A stretch of 64,000 nucleotides of DNA, taken from Nicotiana tabacum. Its lineage: Eukaryota > Streptophyta > Magnoliopsida > Solanales > Solanaceae. The first letter of the stretch is position 1, and each line of letters starts with the position of its first letter. This document shows, piece by piece, positions 47,144 through 59,965 of the stretch. The notes below the pieces were generated by a model. The model was given only the letters and a program-made list of their open reading frames with translations, had not been told where the DNA came from and did no database searches. The position numbers and the translations under genes are program-made. Location: NCBI RefSeq assembly GCF_000715075.1, contig NC_134087.1, positions 153,285,936 to 153,349,935 on the forward strand, given 5' to 3'.

Positions 47144-50100
47144 GGGTATCAACAATGCTGAGTTCAAGCGGCATTGTATGGAAATGGTAAAGATGTACAA
47201 GCCAACAATGCTCGTTCTTCTCGAAACAAAAATGGCAGACCACAAGAAGTTGGCAGAAGAGCTCCAGTTTGACATGATTATCCAATCACTGGCAATCGGC
47301 CTTTCTAGGGGGATTGTGATTATATGGAAGGAGGACAATGTGAGTGTCGAGGAGGTGGCCACCACACCTTAAGGTATCCATGAAATGGTGAAGGTATTAC
47401 CTAATCATACTCCATGACTCTTCTCTGCAATTTACGCTAGTAATCTCTTAGCTGATAGGAAAATTCTGTGGGATAACCTTATTGATATCTCCAAAACTTT
47501 CATAAATAACTGGTTTGTGGGAGGAGACTTCAATGAAGTCTTAAAAGCAGGGGATAAATTTGGGGGTAATCCCATAAGCCCTAGTCGCAGTAACTTGTTT
47601 TGGAACTGTATAAATGAATGCAATCTGCTAGATCTAGGTTACAAAAGGAGCAAATACACTTGGTCAAATAAGAGATACAGAAATAGGGCCTTTCTGATCC
47701 TTGAAAGAATCGATAGGTGCTTTGCCAATGAAAATTGGATCAAATAGTACCCTGAGGCTACTATTTTGCACTTTTCTAGGACCCACTCTGATCACTGCCC
47801 CATCCAAGTTAGCCTGGTACGGACACAATCCAACAATCTGACTAGACCCTTTAGATTTGAATTAATGTGGGCTAGCCACCCATCTTTTCCTAACATCATC
47901 AATAAGGCTTTCACTGAATATTCCACTCTCCTCCAATCCACCGACTCTTTCAAAAGAATTGCTACTAAGTGGAATTGAGATATCTTTGGTAACATCTTCC
48001 ACCAGAAAAGAAGAATTTTAGCCAGAATTGCAGGAATCCAAAGATCTCCTAATTACCAATTCAGTAGCTACTTGTTAAACCTAGAAACCAATTTAGTTAG
48101 TGAGCTTAACCTAATCCTAAAAAATGAAGAGGATTTCTGGAAGCTCAAATCTAGGATTAACTGGCTCAATGAGGGTGATGCTAGCACTAAATTCTTCCAC
48201 ACTTCCACCCACAACAGAAGAAGAAGGAACATAATCCTCTCTCTAAAAGAAGAGAATGAAAACTGGCTCCATGACCAACATGATATCCAAACACCCATAA
48301 TGGGCTTCTTCACAAACCTCTATACCTCATCTCACTCCCAAGTTCCAATGGCCACCACCATTCATCTCTCTATGTCTCATACCCTTTCTGACTCCCAAAG
48401 GGATATACTAGACATGCCTCTTGAATTGGGAGAAATAAAAAAGGGCAATCTTCTCCCATAAACCCTTCAAATCTCCAGGCCCTGATGGACTCCACCCTTT
48501 CTTCTATCAGAAATACTGGAGCACAGTGGATAACTCTATAACAGATTTCTATAAAAAATGCTTCTCTTCCAACTCCATAGATGAATCCATGAACCAAACC
48601 CTGCTATGCCTCATACCAAAATGCCACAAGCATCAATGCTGAAAAACTTCAGGCCAATTGGACTGTGTAACACAATATACAAGTCCATCACCAAGATTAT
48701 TGTCAATAGAATAATGCCATTGTTGCCTCATATCATTGGGCCTAGCCAATCCAGTTTCCTCTCCAACAGAAGAGCCTGTGATAATGCCATCATCGTGCAA
48801 GAATACATCACCCACTTTAGGAAAATGAAAGAGAAACATGGCAACATGATCCTCAAAATTGATCTTGAAAAAGCTTTTGACATGCTGGAGTGGTCTTTTA
48901 TCAGGGACACTTTTCATGCCTTCAATTTACCTCATGGCTTATCCACACTCATTATGTCATGCATTAGCTCTTCCACCATCTCTATTCTTGTTAATGGTGG
49001 GAAAACTGAATCTTTCAAGCCTTCAAGAGGCATAAGGCAAGGATACCCAATATCTCCCTACCTTTTCATAATGTGTATGGAAAGATTATCCAGGTCTATT
49101 GATAAGGCTGTCCTGGACAATCTTTGGCAACCCATAAGTATCAATAGGGCTGGGCCAAGGATATTCCATATGTTCTTTGCAGATGACCTCACCTTGTTTG
49201 CCAAAGCAAACTCTAGAAACTACAATACCATTCTCTCTATTCTGCAGACTTTCAATGAGCAGTCAGGCCAAAAAATCAACCTTGCCAAGTCTAGAGTGCT
49301 CTTCTCCTCCAATACATCCCATGATTCTCTAGAGAGCCTCACTAATTCTCTGTCCATTCAAGATACCACATCCTTTAGCAAATACCTTAGTTTCTCCATC
49401 TTCCATAAAAAAACCACCAATGCTGACTTTCAATTCATAATTGATAACATGCAATCCAAATTGGCTAGATGGAAAACCAATTGCCTAAGCATGGCTGATA
49501 GAACTGTCCTGACCAAGTCCTCCTTAAACATCATCCCAAACCATGTCATGCAATACATCAATCTGCCCACCAAAGTTATTAAACAAATTGATAGAATCCA
49601 AAGGAACTTTCTATGGGGCACCACTCCAGATAAGAAAAAATTGCACCTAATCATTTGGGACAAGGTCACTAAAAAGAAGGCTGATGGAGGATTAGGGCTT
49701 CAAAAAGCTGACCTAAAAAACAAAGCAGCCCTCACAAATCTAGCCTGGAGGACTTACCAAAATACCAATAGTTTATGGGAAAAAATTCTCATTCATAAGC
49801 ACTGCAACCCGAGCCAAACACATAGAATAACTAGAACCTCTAGATACCCTAGGTACCCAAATCCCCTACATGGCAGTGCATTCTTAAGGGATGGAACACT
49901 TGCAGCAAAATTAGCAGATGAGTAGTTCACAAAGAAAACAGGGTAAGCTTTTTGAATGATGCTTGTATTCTAAATCATTCGTCAATTAGGGAATTGATTG
50001 AGGGCCCACTGTCCTAGAATGACCTTAATGCCAAGGTGAACTCAGTCTAAAATTCTGGGGCTTGGAACCTGTCCACCTTATCCATGGATCTCCCCCATAG

Positions 50101-51333
50101 CATCCTCAATTTGTTAAACTTAGTTTTCATTCCTCTAAATTCCACTAAAGAGGAAACCCTAATCTGGGGATTAACTACCAGTGGCTTCTTCTCAAACAAT
50201 TCTGCTTACTCTTTTCTAGGCAAGGAAAATAGTAGTTTTGAAATAGATGAGGAAGGATCTTTCAAATGGGTTTGGAAACTCCAAACACCCAACAAAATAA
50301 AGAATTTCATCTGGCTCATTAACCACAAAATACTTCTCACAAAGAGCTACCTACACAGAATGGGGGCCAACTGTGATCCCTGGTGCTCTTACTGCAATAA
50401 TGGTCAAGAAACTATCGACCATATCTTCTTTGAGTTCACCAATGCAGTACGCTTTTGGAATGACCTTCTCTCCAAAGTCTCTAGTGAAAATAGAAAGCAG
50501 AACCCAATCTTCTCAGCCCAACAATGGCCAGCAACCTGGAGTTCAATTAGGAAAAAGCCTTTCAATAGACTCATTCTCTAAGAAAACATCATCCCCTTCT
50601 ATTTCTGGCATATCTGGTTAACCAGAAACAACAACCTCTTTAACGACAAAAAGGAACTTATCAACTCTTCCAACACCATCTCCAAAGCCACAGAATACCT
50701 CGTGTTGACTAAAAATGGTTCCATTAAAATAACACACCAAATCACAATCAAATGGGAGCCACCGAGAAGAGGATCCTACAAATTGAATACAGATGGAGCA
50801 ACTAAAGAGAACCAAGGAATAGGAGGAGCATGAGGAGTTTTCAGAAATCACAATGGAGATTGGATAATGGGGTTTATGGAGAATATCCCCGTACAACCAA
50901 TACTATGACAGAACTGAAGGCCCTCCTAAAAGGACTTCAACTTGCGGAACAAAATAATTTGGTTCCTCTCGAAATTAATACTGACTCAGCTGAAATTATC
51001 CAAATGCAGATGATAGGTAACCTCACTTACGATCCTATAATTTGTGAATCCAGGTCCTTAATATGCAGGATGGACAGGGTCGTGGTAAAGCACACTTACC
51101 AGAAGCAGAATAGGGTGGCAGATGCTTTGGCCAAGGAAGCAACAAAGGTAGTCTTTTTGAACAGATCTAGCATACTAGCAGTTCCTCCGATGTTTGCCAA
51201 TGATGTATTTTGGGTAAACATCCTAGGAACTGATTTGGTTAGGATTTTTGTGGGTTGTAATATGGAAACAATTCTCCAAAACATTGCTACAGTAGGGGTA
51301 CTACAGTACCCAAACACTGACTTATCTGTATAA
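47118..51333 (+). pseudogene. LINE ORF2: endonuclease, RT, zinc-finger-like segment and RNase H
   Basis: Starts MNYIIWNVRGINNAEF at 47118, the usual opening of the APE-type endonuclease. Endonuclease motifs: LVLLETKM, WFVGGDFNEVL (about 47514), SDHCPIQVSLV (about 47790). The RT frame 48606-49925 contains FRPIGLCNTIYKSITKII, LKIDLEKAFDMLEW, GIRQGYPISPYLF and the catalytic FADDLTLFAKAN. A CCHC-like segment follows (CDPWCSYCNNGQETIDHIFF, about 50364-50423). The C-terminal RNase H has KLNTDGATKE and INTDSAEII, with RVADALAKEAT at the end. Stops at 47370, 47415 and 47745 and frame changes near 48460, 48630, 49920 and 50830 disable it. Confidence 0.87.
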
Positions 51334-51370
51334 CATCTTTTGCTAGCTATAAAAATATCCCTTTAGCCAC

Positions 51371-51380
51371 AAAAAAAAAA
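51371..51380 (+). other. LINE poly(A) tail
   Basis: A run of A residues after TAGCCAC ends the element about 35 bases beyond the ORF2 stop at 51333. No matching target duplication was found at the 5' side. Confidence 0.6.
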
Positions 51381-51382
51381 AG

Positions 51383-51854
51383 ATCCCACATGGAAAAAAT
51401 GGGAGAAGACATGTGTCAGCAAGTCCAAGAGCCTCGTACTCGATCGCTTCCTTTTTCAGATCACCTTACTCAGGCTTTCCATTTCCCCATCTCAATGCCG
51501 ATTTCCAAAGTTTAATACGAGGCCACAAAAAGTTCTACATATTAGGTAATTCTTCATTCTGATTTCTGTTTTCTTTTCTTTTCCCAACACTGTTGATCAA
51601 AATTTCTTCTTAAAGTTTTTCATGTGGTGACGGTAAGTGATTCAATCAATCTTGATTCCCCATAATGAAAATGTTTTTTTCCCCTTTTGAGTATTATGCA
51701 TGCATGGATCAGATATGATCATCTTATTGAGTCTTAAGTATTAAGATGTGTATCGTGACTTTCAACATTCAGATTAGCCCTGCAAAATGTACATCACATA
51801 TCGCACAAGTATAAGCCTTTAGCCAAATAACCTAAGTTTATATTCCCTTTGTAC
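51383..51854. other. Intergenic DNA between LINE and LTR-like block
   Basis: No coding sequence or known repeat recognised. Confidence 0.4.
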
Positions 51855-52310
51855 TGTTAGGTGTTGTACTGATTTTTTTATCATATTTGGTTTTTCTATC
51901 TCTTAAAGAAAAAGACAACATATTTATCATAATTGAGTTTTCCTATTCTTAGAAGGAAACATAAATCTAACATATTTATCATAATTGAGTTTTCCTATTC
52001 TTAGAAGGAAACATAAATCTCTCATATTTGGCTAGTCTCTTTTCTTGGAAGAAAATATTTTGGACTTCTATAAATTGGGGATCCTTCCTTCTCATTTAGT
52101 AGTATCCACAATGTAGTGTCCTTTTCGTGAGATTGTTCTCTCGATATGTTGTACTCTCTTTCTCTTTTATACAGTGGATTGCTCATCTCCGCCCGCGGAC
52201 CTAAGTCAATTGACTGAACTACGTCATATGTTTGTGTTTCTTTTGGTATATTTCTCTCTGATTTATTGTCGTTCAAGTGTTGCTTTACAAGCCTCTGCAC
52301 GACATATACA
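51855..52310 (+). repeat. Probable solo Copia LTR upstream of the LEA gene
   Basis: Begins TGTTAGGTGTTG. It has a TATA-like CTATAAATTGG near 52068, then a conserved Copia LTR transcribed region (CTCATCTCCGCCCGCGGACC, with GTCAATTGACTGAACTACGT near 52200-52232), ending near ACATATACA at 52310. No internal element or second LTR is next to it. No target duplication was found, so both ends are approximate. Confidence 0.5.
51917..52020 (+). repeat. Perfect 52-bp tandem duplication
   Basis: 51917-51968 and 51969-52020 are identical (AACATATTTATCATAATTGA at the start, CATAAATCT at the end). They lie in the U3-like part of the putative LTR. Confidence 0.9.
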
Positions 52311-52622
52311 GTGTTGCGGGTAACTATTATTTGCAGAAGTACTAACCTTTCATGTTAAGTGTCGTCCCCGCCACGTTTACAACAAGCTGGTACAACTATA
52401 ATGTAAAAAATAATGCATTTTTTCCCGTTCACTTACCATAGCTAACTGCATTGGAGTTGGGAGTAAAATCTGCCTTTCCTTTATTTCAATGTAGAAATAA
52501 TGTCGATATACATTCAGCTTTTGTCTTTGGAGGACGTTAAAATGTTCTACTCGTATTAAAAGTACATAGTGGTCAATCTGCTGTCTAACTCATTGAACGT
52601 CCGTCTTGTTTGCTTGTAAGCT

Positions 52623-53582
52623 ATGTCGTCTCCAGAGAATACGGAGAAAGTTAAAAGGGGCTTCCGCAACAAAGATAAGGAGGATAAACAAGTGAAGGAA
52701 GATGAAGAAAAGGGTGGATTTGTTGAGAAAGTTAAGGACTTGATCGAAGATGTTGGTGAGAAAATTGAGGAAAAAATAGGATTTGGGAAACCAACTGCAG
52801 ATGTCACGGCAGTTCACATTCCTCATATCAATCTTAAAAAGGCTGAATTAGTAGCTCATGTGTTAGTGAAGAACCCTAATCCCATTCCAATCCCTCTCAT
52901 TGACATAAATTACTTGATTGAGAGTGATGGAAGGAAACTGATTTCTGGATTGATCCCTGATGCTGGAACAATCCATTCACATGGTTCTGAAACTGTCAAA
53001 ATACCCGTTAATTTGATTTATGATGACATAAAAAGCACGTATCGTGATATAAAGCCCGGAAGCATCATTCCCTATAGGATCAAGGTAGACCTCATAGTTT
53101 ATGTACCTGTTTTTGGTAGGCTGACTCTGCCTCTTGAGAAAACTGGCGAGATTCCTGTACCTTACAAGCCGGATATTGATCTTGAGAAAATCCATTTTGA
53201 GAAATTCTCTTTCGAAGAAACTGTTGCTGTTCTTAAACTGAAGTTAGAAAACAAGAATGACTTTGACCTGGCGCTTAATGGACTTGATTATGATGTTTGG
53301 CTATCGGATGTCAATATCGGTGGTGCAGACCTTGAGAAATCTGCTAACATTGGAAAAAATGGTATTAGCTACATGGATCTTCCTATTACCTTCAGGCCTA
53401 AGGACTTTGGGTCTGCGCTTTGGGACATGATGAGAGGAAGAGGTACTGGCTACACTATGAAAGGTCATGTTAATGTGGATACGCCATTTGGAGCAATGAA
53501 GTTACCTATCAGCAAGGAGGGCGGGACAACTCGTCTCAAGAAGAACAAAGAAGATAGTGGAGATGAAGATGAGGTTTGTTAA
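52623..53582 (+). CDS. Group-2 LEA protein with two WHy domains
   Basis: 319 residues from ATG at 52623 to TAA at 53580-53582. Residues 1-60 are Lys/Glu-rich and hydrophilic (KDKEDKQVKEDEEKGGFVEK, VGEKIEEKIGFGKP). Two LEA_2/WHy domains follow: about 62-175, with the NPN motif VKNPNPIPIPLIDINYLIE and VPVFGRLTLPLEKTG; and about 185-300, with VAVLKLKLENKNDFDLALNG and MKGHVNVDTPFGAMKLPI. The length and double domain match the Arabidopsis group-2 LEA At2g44060. There is no signal peptide, so a cytosolic role is likely. Such proteins are linked to water stress and senescence; that role here is inferred. The C-terminus is acidic (KEDSGDEDEVC). A GT directly after GATGAG near the end leaves a small chance that the last codons are intronic. 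Confidence 0.92.
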   Translation: MSSPENTEKVKRGFRNKDKEDKQVKEDEEKGGFVEKVKDLIEDVGEKIEEKIGFGKPTADVTAVHIPHINLKKAELVAHVLVKNPNPIPIPLIDINYLIESDGRKLISGLIPDAGTIHSHGSETVKIPVNLIYDDIKSTYRDIKPGSIIPYRIKVDLIVYVPVFGRLTLPLEKTGEIPVPYKPDIDLEKIHFEKFSFEETVAVLKLKLENKNDFDLALNGLDYDVWLSDVNIGGADLEKSANIGKNGISYMDLPITFRPKDFGSALWDMMRGRGTGYTMKGHVNVDTPFGAMKLPISKEGGTTRLKKNKEDSGDEDEVC

Positions 53583-55590
53583 ATGTTCAGCTTTTAGAAT
53601 GATTTGTCTTGCTTGCCTCATTTGTCCTCGAATATTTCTGTTTTACTTAATTCTTGGTTTGGACTAAGAGGTTTAAAATGGGATTCATATCCCTGCCCGA
53701 CCATTTTGGGCTTTGTCGATCTATTTACATGAATATATTACTCTGACTGGGTATATATACGTTTTGTTAGAAGAAACATGAATAGAAAATGTCTTCAGAG
53801 TATATGTTTATCTTTACATGCATGTGAAAGAAGGATGCAATCTAAAGAATTTATTCTTGCAAGAGAGGACATGCAAAATTTGTTGTTAGTTGAGTGAATT
53901 GTTTGTAACATGTAAGTACATTAGATATTTTCGTCTTTAGAGAAAACATATCTTCTGGAAGGGTGATTAAAAGTCAAATATGTATTTAATAAACATGTGC
54001 TTCAGAAGAAACTTTTGGCGTTTGCTCAGTTGCTCTAAATTCTTTGTGGCTGAATGATTCTCTACCTGATAACATAGTACGTACCTCAAATTTTCTCTTA
54101 CTTGGTGCAGTTGTGGCTTCAAGTTAGCTAGCATGTTATTAAACATGTAGCTAGAAAAGTTGGTCGCAAAGTCATGAGCTTTATGCTCCTTTCTTGGTCA
54201 TAAAAAAATGTTTTAATTCACTTGTGGCTCATACCTTGCCTGCAGTTCTGCTAACCTAAGCTAACTTTTAACCAAAACGACTTAAAAATATTGTGGGGAA
54301 AATTAAGGAGATGAGTGATGAGAAAGAAGGTATACATGTTAATGCGATACATACATGATGTCTCCAAAAGGATAAAAATTCCCCTTATTCCTTTAGCCTT
54401 TACCCCTGCAATCTGCTGAATGTGTGATGTCTCTACATATGAACAAATAGTATTAAAGTGATACATGATGCACAAGATCCTTAATGTTCTTCTTATTATA
54501 TTATATATAGCGCGCAGATTCATTGCTATCTTTCTAAAAGTAGTGTATTTGACAATTAATGTTATATCAATTCACTGATGTGGGGCTCATATTGTTTGTG
54601 TAATGTAATGACTCTACCTTGCATATATAGGAACTGCTTTTTGTAAATCTCTTGAGCTTGTGTGGGAAGATTCTTGATCACTTCAAGTCATCATTATATA
54701 TATTGTAGTATTATTGAGCATTATCATTGTGTGCGGATTGCCTATCATGACATAGGCTCACTTAACTGGAAGCTAGATTGCCTTTAAACCATCAGACAAC
54801 GCGACCTTTCTGTGCCCATGCATGCTGTCATCTAACTGCTATTTAATTGCTGCTCCACATGGTTTGGCTTGCAACCTTAGTATGAGCATAAAACATTAGT
54901 ATTAATTGATTGTCTTTGCAGTGATATGCATGCAATCGTCTCTCCCTCCTTTAATTTTCACCCCCTGCTGCCTGCAGAAACATTAATAAGCATTTCCTTT
55001 CTACTTACAGGATTAACTCAAGTTGCAAGAGAGAAATTAACTGGCGGGCAACCTTTTTTGGTCCGATCGAAAATAACGATATATGACCAAGGAGGCCGGC
55101 GTACGTACGTGTGAAATTAATTTGTCTACCTAGCTAGAAAGGAGACTTGGAGTTACATATGTCCATGCATGTCTAACTTACTCCATTTGAATTGATATTT
55201 TGCTAGTTGGTTCATGAGTTTTTCATCTTATCTGCTGTGCTGACATATATAACAAACATGTCTCCTTATCTTTCACTCTTATCTTTTGTCATAAAAACAA
55301 CAACTGAAACATAAATATGTCATCTCTTCTGAAAGGAAATCTGTCCGGTTATTATTCACTAGCATTGTCTTTTTATGGAAGTTAGTTTCTTGTGTATGTT
55401 TCACTAATATATATAGTAATAAAACAATTTGCTTGCTATGATTGTAATGCATGTTAAATTTTTTAACCAAGATTGAAACCAATTTCATTTAACTTTGATT
55501 GTGTGTGAAATCTTTTGAGATAAAGTAACTTGATTTAATTTTTCAATTTGAAAACGCTAATAGCAATCACAACAAAACATGCATATCACA
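53583..55590. other. LEA 3' region and gene-poor DNA
   Basis: AT-rich with no family-like ORF. The short ORFs at 54251-54523 and 54926-55114 have no recognisable features. Confidence 0.45.
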
Positions 55591-56510
55591 AGGGTGTACA
55601 AAGAAAACCGACAAACTGCATTAAACCGATAATTCGAGTCAAACCGAGAAAAAAGTTCCGACTATGGTTTGTTTTGGTATTAGAAAAAAAAAACCGACCA
55701 TAATTGATTTGGTTTAACTAAAAAAAGTCAAACTGAAACCAAACTAACACGACATTACATGTATACAAGTTTAAATATTATGTATACATAAAAATAATAA
55801 TTGTAATGTAATTTATAAATATTTTTAAACTTTTTCATAGTTCTCTAATTTAATATATTATTTCATGCTTGGACTTATAAATTTTGAATGATCGAATATG
55901 TTTTATAGACCATAAAAATTAGTAATTTAAATAAAGCCCAAAGCAAAAAATCAAATCAATACTAGTGCTAACAAAAAAAAAAAAATTCAATCAATACTAG
56001 GAATGACAATAATATTGAATATTTTTTTTTTAGTTTTGTGTTGGTTTAGATAGTGAAAATACATAACTTACTTTTAAAATTATTTAGTCATGTAATTAAT
56101 ACTTAGTACTTATTAGTCGTATTTATTTTTGCATGATTTAGTACTTTTAGATTATGTTTATTTTTATTATGACTTATTGATTAACAATATTTATTTTATA
56201 TGATTTGTTGAGTATTTTAGTATAATCATGACTCATCTTATATTATTTTGTATTATTTTATTGGGTAACATCTTATATAGTTTTATCCTACTAGGACATA
56301 AGAAATATTAGAGCACAAATTATATATTTTATGCTATGAAGATTTGTTAGAAAATGTCCGAAAAATCGAGAAAACAAAAAATTCGGGATTGAAAAACCCG
56401 ACTCTTGTTGGTTTGGTTTTGTTTATAGATTTAAAAATCCGAGACAATTGGTTTGGTTTGGTAATTGAAAAACCCGAACCAACTTGGCCTATGACAACCA
56501 CTGTTTATCA
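55591..56510. mobile_element. Dispersed non-autonomous repeat, possibly hAT-like
   Basis: Opens AGGGTGTACAAAGAAAACCG and contains many ACCGA / TTTGGTTTGG words; it closes with AAAACCCGAACCAACTTGG near 56485. This text type is familiar from plant non-autonomous DNA repeats. The terminal repeats are too decayed to define a duplication. Confidence 0.45.
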
Positions 56511-59085
56511 CTTGATATATTTAATTTCACTGTTCTTTAAGAAAAACGAAATATAAAGTTTAAAAAAAGAAAGGAACGATTGATATGGTAGCATGCTTCG
56601 GTAGATCACTACTTATTTCAGAAACTACCATTAACATAATTAGCCTATCTCTTTTTAGATTGAATTGTAATACAATTCGAGTCGTTTGATTTTTAGAAAA
56701 ATTATGTGATTATAACGAAGTGATTAATGTCATTGGAAGATTTTGTGGATATGTGATTCTTGTCGTATCGTTTAGTTCACTGTACCGAACACTAATCTAT
56801 GGTGCATGATATAAATATGTGTTTGGTTTAGAATTGGATAAATTTTGTTTTCAATAATACACTAGTGAACATATATATATGATTCCTTTGTCATAGAGCG
56901 GAAAGGATATACAGGATTCATTTGCTCAATTCTAACTTTTACATCCATTTCTTCCTTCATTACCAGGCCCAGCTTCCCAGAATTAGGAATAGCTTATTCT
57001 AGGTTAATATCTCAATAAAAAACAGGTTCCAGAATCCCTAATGTTCGAATAAAATGGAATCGAAAATACTTTTTAAATAAAGAAGGTGACATTTTAAAAG
57101 AAGGTGTCGCTAGCCCCTCGACTCAGTAACAAAAGGCCCTTTAGTTGGCTTTCTCGTTCTTAGGGACTTTTTGGCCGCGGATTGGATTTTTAATGAACCA
57201 ACCTTATTGATAGTTAGGATATTACATATTACTTAATGATAGTCAGGATATTATATATATAGTTGTGTTTGCCTTCACTTAAAAACTCCCAGCTTATTGG
57301 AGTAAGATATTTTCTCAAAACTAAATTCCCTCGTCCTCCAGCAATATTAACCTATATATTCAGAGTAGTCCGGTGATTAGCCAGCCTATTCCGTACTATT
57401 TGAAGCATTCATAAACCTCATTGTTGGGTATCTATCGAAGCGGAGGAATGGATATCAACTCATTTGAGGTTAAGGAATAGATAATTGGATAAAATCTTAC
57501 TTAATGAAGAATGTCAATAAATGAAAATTCTTTTTCTTGGAAATGAAACTGAATAAATTGTTACTGTAAGTTTTTACAATTTTAAGAATCTAAAATTGTA
57601 GTATTACACCAAAGCTCAAATTAGCCTTTAGTAATTATTATGAATGCTTATTTTAGTTAAAAAAAACTTTAAATTAAAAATCACGATAAATTATTTTAGG
57701 TGTTGTTAAACCGCGTATAGCTATTAGGTTATACACCTGTAACTTTTGCGAGCAATGAAGAAAGTGACCAAATGTTGATTAATAATGTAGAGTTCTCTGT
57801 CGGAATTGTTTTTTCTTGCGCAAAAAATTAAAGAAGTCCTAAGAATATATTCTTTCGGCCTACATTTGTATCAATGTCCATACGTCTGCAGTATGTTTTT
57901 AAATATTCAGTAACTAGCTAGATTGCGGTGATATCATTTCGTAACCTTTTATTTTGAATAGAGAGTAATTTAAGTTGATATAGCTAGCGTACGTAGTAAA
58001 TTTCAGAATGTACTTTTTATATTATTGTAATATTGAAAGGGATTGATTCTGTAAGATATCAACATTCATAATGTACCAGATAGCAGTACTTGTTATTTGG
58101 TCAGTTTGGTGGAGTTTGTGGTAAAGATGGTCTGGACTTGAGGAAGTAAGTCAGAGAAGTAACTGTACCACTCGTTCAATGTGGGTTAGATACATCGAAC
58201 TGCGAAATTAAATGAAAAGAACACGTGAATATTCATTCAAAATGGTTAAGTTAATAAAATTGCAGTCTTAATTTGAATTAGTATTAATGTTACGTTGATT
58301 CTTGAATTCTCAGTCCTGCCTAATTTTATTCGTTTTCTTTAATTGAATGCCACAGGCTTTAATTTGTGTTCATGCATTTCACTTTTTATGTACATCAGCA
58401 TTCAGCACATGCCCCCACCTCCCCCTCTTTATTATTCTTACGTAATTAAGTTCACATTCAGCCACAAAATTAGCTACTATTCCTTTGATTAGTCTTTATT
58501 TTTATTTTTTTGGTAAAATTTGATAACTTTCCCTTTGACTATATGTGAAAATTGCTTACAACTTACCCTATGCTATCTTTACTCAGTTTCCTAGAAACCT
58601 CGATATCCTTTTCCTTTTTTCCTGCATGTGAAAAACCTGTGGTCAACAAATAGTTAAATTTCCCAACTTTAGATGAATAGTAAAATTATTTGATGGTAAA
58701 TTCTTTATTTAGTCCTTTTGAAAGGAAAATGGATATGATTCTAATATTAGACAAGCATCGTGCAGATTTATAAATAAATAAATAAAAAGCGGTCTATTTA
58801 CATGAAAACGTGTAAAATGAATTGAAGCGTTGCCTAATTTTTTTTTACCTTATTAGTTATCGATCTTGAAGTTTAGTTACACAAAATTGTTGTTTTATAG
58901 AAGCATCAAAACAAGGGTTTTTTTTTCTGTGAACCAAAATAGTTAGTTCACCTAATTGCTTAAACTAGTTACTCACTCATATCCATAATAAGTGATCTTT
59001 TGCCCTTTTTATTTTGGTCCAAAATAAGTGCTCTTTTACATAATCAAGAAGGAATTAACTTTATATTTTCAAATTTGTCTTTATT
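56511..59085. other. Gene-poor AT-rich DNA
   Basis: No convincing gene, RNA gene or repeat family was recognised. Long A and T runs are frequent. Confidence 0.4.
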
Positions 59086-59088
59086 TAA

Positions 59089-59395
59089 GTGCCCGTTTGG
59101 AAATAAAATTTGATGGAAAGTTTTTCCAAAAAAATTCACTTTTTTTCGAAACTAGCGTTTGTTCATAAAATTTTCAATTTTCACTTGAAGATGCATTTTG
59201 AAAATTTTCAAAAATTTTCAAAACTGCAAAAAGCTGTTTTTCAAAATTTTCACTCAAATCACTCACAAATCTTCAAAAACGCCCCAAACTGAAATTTATG
59301 TCCAAACACAATTTTAAATTTCAAATACCATTTTCACTTGAAATTTTTTTTTACAATTTTTTCGAATTTTACAATTTTTATGTCCAAACGCCTAC
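59089..59395. mobile_element. PIF/Harbinger-like (Tourist-type) MITE, 307 bp
   Basis: The left end GTGCCCGTTTGGA and the inverse of the right end, GTAGGCGTTTGGA, match at 10 of 13 bases. The 3-bp direct repeat TAA (59086-59088 and 59396-59398) fits the TWA duplication of this superfamily. The interior is rich in AAATTTTC / GAAAATTT. The 60-codon ORF at 59110-59292 is an AT-rich chance opening. Confidence 0.65.
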
Positions 59396-59398
59396 TAA

Positions 59399-59965
59399 GT
59401 GTTTTTCTACCAGATTTCGATCTGTCAAGCTAACAAACAAATTTTGATTAAGAATAATTTAGTCAAAATATCTATTTTTTTCCTAGGATTTAAGATTTTC
59501 TTAAGGGTGTGCCGAATGCTAAAAGTCACTGTATGGACCGGGAGTAGTATTTTGGTTTACTTGTAGGGTGTGCGTGTTGGGATTGGGAAATTGGGTTGAG
59601 TCCCAACACTTCAATTCTATGGACGGGCTAAGGACCACTTCCTTAGAACAGTTAGGTCAATAGGATCCTTAAATTAGGTAATTTAGTTAGTTTTGTATTC
59701 CTTATATTTAGGAGTACTTTCCTTTTATATTTGGATCTTTGTGTTTTTAGAAATTATTTTGAATTTCCAAAAAGGGCTCAAATAGAAAAGGCTTTTAATA
59801 ATTAATATTTCATGAAATTTGTTAAATACTAAAATATAGTATTAAACATAATATCTAAAACAACACCATTATTAACACTTTTATTATTAGTGTGCAATAT
59901 GTTTTTATGACAATGGGAAGTAAAAGTCACTTATTGTGGACCAGAGGGAATAATGTTGTTGTAAC
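59399..59965. other. Intergenic DNA before the Copia element
   Basis: No gene recognised. GTAAC at 59961-59965 is the expected left half of the Copia target duplication; the right half is outside the window. Confidence 0.4.

Larger units (their letters stand above)
34060..51382 (+). mobile_element. Full-length LINE, split by a nested gypsy element
   Basis: The LINE parts are about 34060-35029 and 45722-51382; joined they make roughly 6.6 kb. ORF1 (nucleic-acid-binding) is followed by ORF2 (endonuclease, RT, zinc-finger-like segment, RNase H) and a poly(A) run at 51371-51380. The intruding element (35030-45721) is flanked by AACCC on both sides. The exact 5' end and the LINE's own target duplication could not be found by eye. 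Confidence 0.85.
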
